A DNA stretch of 64,000 bases from assembly GCF_900177535.1 (NCBI RefSeq), contig NZ_FXAJ01000002.1, positions 992,001-1,056,000 of the forward strand, in the 5' to 3' direction. Positions 59,662 to 64,000 of this stretch are shown here, piece after piece. This DNA comes from Priestia filamentosa (lineage in GTDB: Bacteria; Bacillota; Bacilli; Bacillales; Bacillaceae_H). The notes beneath the pieces were generated by a model, which saw nothing but the letters and a program-made list of their open reading frames with translations, did not search any database and was not told the origin of the DNA. Each line of letters opens with the position of its first letter. Position 1 is the stretch's first letter. The position numbers and the translations under genes were made by a program.

Positions 59662-59710
59662 AGTAGAAAAGCTGGCCTTTACTAATAAGGCCAGCTTTTC
59701 TACTTTAAAA
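59660..59710. terminator. Terminator MarR / GNAT
   Basis: AAAGTAGAAAAGCTGGCCTT and its complement (59687-59706) form a perfect 20-bp stem with a 7-base loop, serving both convergent genes. Confidence 0.95.
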
Positions 59711-59714
59711 TATT

Positions 59715-60128
59715 TTAAGCAAAATATTTTTCCATGATAATATACGATTGCCCTCCTTTTATAAATTCCTTACCCTTTTCATATAATCCAAACTTTTTAT
59801 AAAAATTGATCTTATGCGCTCTTGCGTTACACCAAACTTTACATGCTCCCTCTTCTTTAGCTCTTTCTAGTGTATACCTTAACAACTTGCTTCCATATCC
59901 TTTTCCTTGCTCTTCTTCGGTTGTTGCAAATTTTCGAAACTGCGCTTGTTCCCCATCTATGAAAAGAGAAACTACAGAAATTAACTTTCCTCTTCTAAAA
60001 AAACCAAGATGAATGCCAGATGAATCATTTTCTAATTTTCTGTACTCTATGCTTTTATTCGGCCACATCACTCTGTGCCTTATATCCCAAGCTTGTTCTT
60101 TCTCTATATTAACTATTGTCCACTCCAT
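59715..60128 (-). CDS. GNAT family N-acetyltransferase
   Basis: 137 residues, a single GNAT domain of the ElaA/Acetyltransf_1 kind. The acetyl-CoA loop EEEQGKGYGSKLL is near residue 72 (Q-x-x-G-x-G/A), preceded by beta strand FRKFATT and followed by CKVWCNARAHKINFYKKFGL. Substrate unknown. No operon partner. Confidence 0.88.
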   Translation of the reverse strand: MEWTIVNIEKEQAWDIRHRVMWPNKSIEYRKLENDSSGIHLGFFRRGKLISVVSLFIDGEQAQFRKFATTEEEQGKGYGSKLLRYTLERAKEEGACKVWCNARAHKINFYKKFGLYEKGKEFIKGGQSYIIMEKYFA

Positions 60129-60210
60129 TTTCTCACTCTCCCAACCGAAAGATTGCGATTAAGCAAACTGAACTGTCAATCCCCCCTTCTTAATAGCGCA
60201 GTTCAGCCGT

Positions 60211-61317
60211 TTATTTATCTCCTTTAATTCCTGCTCCGCACAGCGGAATTACAATACGCTCACTTTTTGCACCTTCATATTTGGAGTAACCCGCATAGTT
60301 TGCGGCCGTTGTAGGCTCCACGTAAAAACCTTTGTGAGCTAATTCGACGCGCGCTTTTTGAATTTCTTCTTCTGCTACTGTAATAAACTGACCGTCTGTC
60401 GCACGAACAGCTTCTAAAATTTGCGAAGCTCGAGCAGGCGCTGCAATCGCTATTCCTTCTGCTACTGTTTCTTTAGTGTCTTTTCTCTCTTGTTTTTCAT
60501 TATCACTAAAGGAATCTGCTAAAGGTGAACAGTTTTCAGCTTGAACAGCAATTAGTTTTGGCAATTTATGAATTAGCTTACACTCTTGTAATTCTTTTAA
60601 TCCATAATATGTGCCTAACAGTAACGTTCCATTTCCAACAGGAATAATAAGTGCATCTGGGAGCTTTTCACTTTGTTCAAAAAGCTCATAGGCATAAGTT
60701 TTGGTGCCTTCATAAAAGAATGGATTGTAAACATGGCTTCCATAAAATACTTTTTCAAGCTCAACAGCTTCTTGAGCCGCTGAAGCTACTTCTTCTCGTG
60801 TCCCTTGAATAGCTCTTACATTAGCTCCATGCGCTTTAATTTGAGCTATTTTCTTAGGAGATGTTGATTCACTAAGAAAAACATCACAATGAATCCCTGC
60901 ACGTCTCGCATAAGCAGCAATTGACGTTCCTGCATTCCCGCTGCTGTCAGCAATCACCTTTGTAACGCCTAATTCTTTTGCTTTCGCCATTAAGACAGCT
61001 GCTCCTCGGTCTTTAAATGACAAAGTTGGCATCATGTAATCCACTTTCACAAAAGTATGGGGCACATTTTCATCTAATCTAATAAGTGGTGTATAACCCT
61101 CTCCCATTGTAATCGTCTTCCATATCGAACAATCTTCACTAAATGGCATAGAAGAAACATATCGCCACATTGTACTTTGTCCTTTTTTCCATTTCTCTGG
61201 ATTTATCTCCCCTTTCTCTTTCTTTAAATCTAACAAACCTCCACATTTACATTTCCAGATCATTTCAGTGACATTATATTTAGTTTCACATGAATGACAA
61301 ATATACTGCTCTTTCAT
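60211..61317 (-). CDS. Threonine-synthase-like PLP enzyme
   Basis: 368 residues, fold-type II PLP enzyme. An N-terminal zinc-ribbon-like part has CHSCETKYNVTEMIWKCKCG (C..C, C.C). The Schiff-base Lys is in PTLSFKDRGAAV, IADSSGNAGTSIAAYA binds substrate, and PVGNGTLLLG holds the PLP phosphate. It resembles threonine synthase, but the divergent YheO-type regulator and the lack of hom/thrB neighbours suggest a catabolic or specialised role (deaminase or beta-replacement). ATG 61317 has AAGGAG upstream; the longer frame is rejected. The 398-base A/T-rich gap to the regulator holds the control region. Confidence 0.85.
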   Translation of the reverse strand: MKEQYICHSCETKYNVTEMIWKCKCGGLLDLKKEKGEINPEKWKKGQSTMWRYVSSMPFSEDCSIWKTITMGEGYTPLIRLDENVPHTFVKVDYMMPTLSFKDRGAAVLMAKAKELGVTKVIADSSGNAGTSIAAYARRAGIHCDVFLSESTSPKKIAQIKAHGANVRAIQGTREEVASAAQEAVELEKVFYGSHVYNPFFYEGTKTYAYELFEQSEKLPDALIIPVGNGTLLLGTYYGLKELQECKLIHKLPKLIAVQAENCSPLADSFSDNEKQERKDTKETVAEGIAIAAPARASQILEAVRATDGQFITVAEEEIQKARVELAHKGFYVEPTTAANYAGYSKYEGAKSERIVIPLCGAGIKGDK

Positions 61318-61715
61318 TTCTAATCTCCTTCTATATTTAGTCTTCAAAAAAGGTTATCTCTCTCTTAAATTCATCATTTCATCTATCTATTGGCACAATA
61401 GAATTCAAAATTCTGTCTTACAAAACTATTAAAATTCTTCATTTAGCTATTCCGATTTCTCATATTATTACGGAATCAGTTTAAAAATCACTTGAAATAC
61501 TCTTCATATAAACTCAATTAATAATTTATAAAAAATTATACAATATTAAGAAAATATAATGTTTATACGTATAATTATATAAAAAAATATACAAAATTCA
61601 ACTAATATAATCATTTATATACTTTTTTCTATCAATTATTGTATAATATAAAAAAGATTATAGAGCAAACAAGCCTATATCTAATAAGAGGCCAATACAA
61701 GGTGGTTATTATAAA

Positions 61716-62363
61716 GTGAATGTTTCTAATCAAGAATTAAAAAAATATATCCCTATTGCAAATTTAATTGCTAAAACATTTGGAAAAGATTGTAAAGTTG
61801 TAATTCATGATTTAACGGTTCCTCAAAACTCTGTCATTTACGCGGTCAATAATCATGTAACAGGAAGAACTATTGGTCAACCTTTTGATCACTTAGTAAA
61901 GGAAGTATTATTATCTCGCGAATTTCATGATGATTATGTAGCAGGTTACAAAACATATACAGAAGATGGGGAAGAAATAAAATCATCGACGGCTTTGATA
62001 CGGGGAACAGATGATAAAGTAGTTGGAGCTCTTTGTATTAATTACAGCATAAAAAATATGATTCATCTCCAAGCATTCTTGCAAGATTTTATAGGAACTG
62101 ATCAAGAAGAGACAAAGGTAGACACAATAGAGCCGGTAGAAAACGTGGTTGAAATTGCAGATGATTTAATTGAACGAATCATTTCAAATCATAATCAACA
62201 ACACTTGAAAAGAAAAGATAAAATTAAGCTTATACAATTTATGGACGAAAAAGGGATCTTCCTTATTAAAGGCTCTGTTGATAAGGTAGCCGATAAGCTT
62301 GGAATTTCAAAAGTAACAGTATATAGCTACTTAGATGAGATTAAAAAGAATAGCTTTAAATAA
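61716..62363 (+). CDS. YheO/DauR-type transcriptional regulator
   Basis: 215 residues. The N-terminal PAS_6/YheO domain (about 8-120) has FGKDCKVVIHDLT, NNHVTGRTIGQP and GALCINYSI; the C-terminal HTH_22 (about 160-212) has FLIKGSVDKVADKLGISKVT. Starts at GTG (61716) after AAGGTGG. Family members such as DauR control amino-acid catabolism genes nearby, so the divergent threonine-synthase-like gene is its likely target. Terminator follows. Confidence 0.88.
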   Translation: MNVSNQELKKYIPIANLIAKTFGKDCKVVIHDLTVPQNSVIYAVNNHVTGRTIGQPFDHLVKEVLLSREFHDDYVAGYKTYTEDGEEIKSSTALIRGTDDKVVGALCINYSIKNMIHLQAFLQDFIGTDQEETKVDTIEPVENVVEIADDLIERIISNHNQQHLKRKDKIKLIQFMDEKGIFLIKGSVDKVADKLGISKVTVYSYLDEIKKNSFK

Positions 62364-62402
62364 CAAGAGAAACTCCTTTAGGAGGGGTTTCTCTTGTTAT
62401 TT
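62360..62402 (+). terminator. Terminator after YheO-type gene
   Basis: ATAACAAGAGAAAC..TCCT pairs with AGGA..GGTTTCTCTTGTTAT, then TTTTAC. The following 350 bases up to 62740 hold no gene I can support. Confidence 0.88.
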
Positions 62403-62756
62403 TACTCTATTTCCCCTATAAACCAAATCTCACTTTCCTCTTTCCCTCTCTTCAATAATTTGTTCTTTGTAGCCTCATATTTTTAATTCATCAGAAATGG
62501 AGAGCCCCCATTTCCTAGAGTTGTCCTCTCCTAATTCTAGAAGCCATTTTTGTTCTTCTTATACTCTAAGATAAAAGGAAGTCTAGGAGAGAACAAAATA
62601 ACCTCTAGCTTTACAAAGACGATTAAGCAATTATCTTTTTAAAATTCCCCATCATCGCCCTGAAATCTGTTAATAGTCCGTTGCCCCACTCCCTCTGTTC
62701 CTTTACACTTAAGAAAGTGAAAAAACAAAATCATTCAAAAGGAGGAAATGAGCGAC

Positions 62757-63185
62757 ATGCAAGGAATTTTATTTGCCTTTTTAGGAGGAGCATGCATTAC
62801 TCTCCAAGGCGTTATTAACACACGAATTAGTGACACAGTCGGCACATGGCAAGCTGTCTCACTTACCCAATTTGTTGGGTTTCTGCTTGCCTTATGCATT
62901 TGGGTTGTAAAACGAGATGGACATATAGCTCAAATTAAAAAAGTAAAACCACTTTATCTTTTAGGAGGTGGCTTTGGTGCTCTTATTATATTTAGTGAAG
63001 TTACCGCTATTCAACATATTGGAGTAACATTTGCTATCTCTATTCTTTTAATCTCTCAGCTTTGTACAGCTTTTTTAATTGATATAAAAGGTTGGTTTGG
63101 GCTTATAAAACAGAAGATGAAGCTTCCTCAATTTTTAGGGATTGCGATTATGATTGTTGGTGTTCTTATTTTAAGTTATAAATAA
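62757..63185 (+). CDS. YdcZ-type DMT transporter, subunit 1
   Basis: About 142 residues with five membrane helices, DUF606 (YdcZ) family: FLGGACITLQGVINTRISD, GTWQAVSLTQFVGF, GVTFAISILLISQLCTAFLI. A second gene of the family follows 41 bases later. Five plus five helices resemble a full ten-helix DMT transporter, so the two products likely form a heterodimer. Substrate unknown. ATG 62748 or 62757 is the start; the AGGAGG at 62740 is very close to the first and far from the second, so the choice is open. Confidence 0.85.
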   Translation: MQGILFAFLGGACITLQGVINTRISDTVGTWQAVSLTQFVGFLLALCIWVVKRDGHIAQIKKVKPLYLLGGGFGALIIFSEVTAIQHIGVTFAISILLISQLCTAFLIDIKGWFGLIKQKMKLPQFLGIAIMIVGVLILSYK

Positions 63186-63226
63186 GCAAGATACATATTC
63201 ATCACCTCATGAAAGAAGGCATTGGA

Positions 63227-63679
63227 ATGTTAATTGGTATTTTGCTCGCTGCACTTGCAGGAGCCGTTGTAAGCCTACAAACGGTTTTTAATAATAAAGT
63301 GAACGAAAAAACCGGTTCATGGACAACAACAACAACTGTACTAGGAATGGGATTTTTATGTTCTTTCATTGTAAGTTTGATTGTAGAAGGAAAAAATACG
63401 TTTGAGCTACAAAATTTACAAACATGGCAATGGTTTGGAGGAGTAATTGGAGTTGGAGTTGTTTTTTGTTTAGTACAAGGGATGAAACGCCTTGGACCAA
63501 CGTTTACAATCTCCATTGTTTTGACATCACAGCTCGGAACCGCTCTTTTATGGGATTCGCTAGGATGGCTGGGATTAGAAAAAATCCCCTTTACATTTAA
63601 TAAGCTATTAGGAGTTCTTGTTATTATTGCTGGTATTTTAGTATTTAAGTTCGGAAAAGGGAAAGAGGGAAAAAACTAA
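63227..63679 (+). CDS. YdcZ-type DMT transporter, subunit 2
   Basis: About 150 residues, five helices: ALAGAVVSLQTVFNNKVNEK, GSWTTTTTVLGMGFL, GPTFTISIVLTSQLGTALLW, the same pattern as subunit 1. ATG 63227 follows AGAAGG by 7 bases. Co-transcribed with the first subunit and followed by a terminator. Confidence 0.86.
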   Translation: MLIGILLAALAGAVVSLQTVFNNKVNEKTGSWTTTTTVLGMGFLCSFIVSLIVEGKNTFELQNLQTWQWFGGVIGVGVVFCLVQGMKRLGPTFTISIVLTSQLGTALLWDSLGWLGLEKIPFTFNKLLGVLVIIAGILVFKFGKGKEGKN

Positions 63680-63709
63680 CGATCACTTTTAATCCTCTAT
63701 ACATACATG

Positions 63710-63740
63710 AAAAAGGCAGCCAAAAGGCTGTCTTTTTAAA
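63710..63740. terminator. Terminator after DMT pair
   Basis: AAAAAGGCAGCC (63710-63721) with GGCTGTCTTTTT (63726-63737), four-base loop. Confidence 0.85.
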
Positions 63741-63764
63741 TACTTTTCATTTCTATCTACCCTT

Positions 63765-64000
63765 TTACTTTCCTTTGTCCTTTATGTACTGAAATCCATA
63801 TAAAAGCAGAGAATCAATAAAGAAAATGAGAGCTAGCCCCCACTTTTTTAGGCGTACTAACGACACAATTCCTTGCTTTTTAAAAAAATCTACTAATACA
63901 AAGGTAAAAAGGGAATCAACGAACAGATTCAGCAATAAAAACTGAACAAAGCGACCATATGTTAATTTTAAAATCCACATTGAGCCTATTAAATAAGGCC
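63765..64000 (-). CDS. CBO0543-like membrane protein (partial)
   Basis: The 3' part of a minus-strand gene that enters from the right edge; 78 codons are visible. It starts (in the window) PYLIGSMWILKLTYG and ends SLLLYGFQYIKDKGK. It is clearly related to the protein at 2689-3177 (PYYVATLWIFKLTYG and YGYQYLVEQA), so these are paralogues. Two or three membrane helices are visible; function unknown. Confidence 0.75.
   Translation of the reverse strand, partial: PYLIGSMWILKLTYGRFVQFLLLNLFVDSLFTFVLVDFFKKQGIVSLVRLKKWGLALIFFIDSLLLYGFQYIKDKGK

Noticed and set aside
1-64000. CRISPR arrays, tRNA/rRNA genes, prophage or intact IS elements
   Set aside because: No regularly spaced repeats, no structural RNA gene sequences and no transposase, integrase or phage structural genes were recognised.

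Overview
The window is low-GC chromosome-like DNA from an endospore-forming Bacillaceae bacterium (Bacillus/Priestia type). Evidence is the strong AAGGAGG-type ribosome sites, many GTG and TTG starts, U-tailed hairpin terminators, a leucine-type T-box leader, cre boxes, and clear homologues of B. subtilis YdfHIJ, YfkO, Frl, YvbW, CsaA, YfmQ and YolF/YnzG. No rRNA, tRNA, CRISPR array or intact insertion sequence was seen. The species cannot be fixed from sequence reading alone.

1-16 kb is accessory and decaying. It holds an amidohydrolase, two small membrane-protein genes, a signal-peptide alpha/beta hydrolase whose start is out of frame at an A8 tract, an SDR oxidoreductase, a LysR regulator, an HPr/Crh-like protein, a YfkO-like nitroreductase and four small genes of unknown function. 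Between them lie remnants of an aldehyde dehydrogenase, a DUF3231 protein, a cyclophilin-like protein, a second LysR gene, an Rpn nuclease and a DUF3885 protein. Two promoters share a MerR-type layout (19-bp spacer, AGAGTTAACTCT operator), and two LysR promoters share a 15-bp element at the same distance from the start codon.

16-25 kb: VOC protein, ydfJ RND/MMPL exporter with its convergent ydfHI two-component system and a matching YdfI 12-mer site, an RlmA-like rRNA methyltransferase and two small membrane-anchored proteins. Two families of short dispersed repeats occur here and in the previous section.

25-34 kb: fructosamine (Amadori product) operon. It comprises frlB, frlO, frlN, frlM and frlD, a GntR regulator, and a dedicated MsmX/UgpC-type ATPase behind a sigma-A promoter with a cre box. 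Large palindromes precede frlB and frlO. A separate iron alcohol dehydrogenase follows.

34-46 kb: T-box-controlled YvbW-type permease, then genes of antibiotic and toxic-compound defence (small multidrug export protein, Vgb streptogramin B lyase, ABC-F ribosome-protection protein with an attenuator leader, TetR plus paired SMR transporters). These are followed by an AraC/EamA pair, an XRE-cupin regulator and an L-lactate permease that appears to start at ATT.

46-49 kb: csaA, a SunI/YnzG-like gene, yfmQ and an rtcB-type RNA ligase.

49-59 kb is the most interesting unit: a catabolic operon for an unidentified acid sugar. It has a DapA/NanA-family aldolase, iron alcohol dehydrogenase, DUF1537 acid-sugar kinase, PdxA-type dehydrogenase, sodium:solute symporter, a cytoplasmic sialidase-like beta-propeller and an SDR. 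Its regulator is PrpR-like but its AAA+ domain lacks the sigma-54-contacting GAFTGA loop. The operon promoter is a sigma-A promoter with a cre box and an upstream 13-bp direct repeat.

59-64 kb: MarR regulator, GNAT acetyltransferase, threonine-synthase-like PLP enzyme divergent from a YheO-type regulator, a YdcZ-type DMT pair, and a partial membrane-protein gene related to the one at 2.7 kb.
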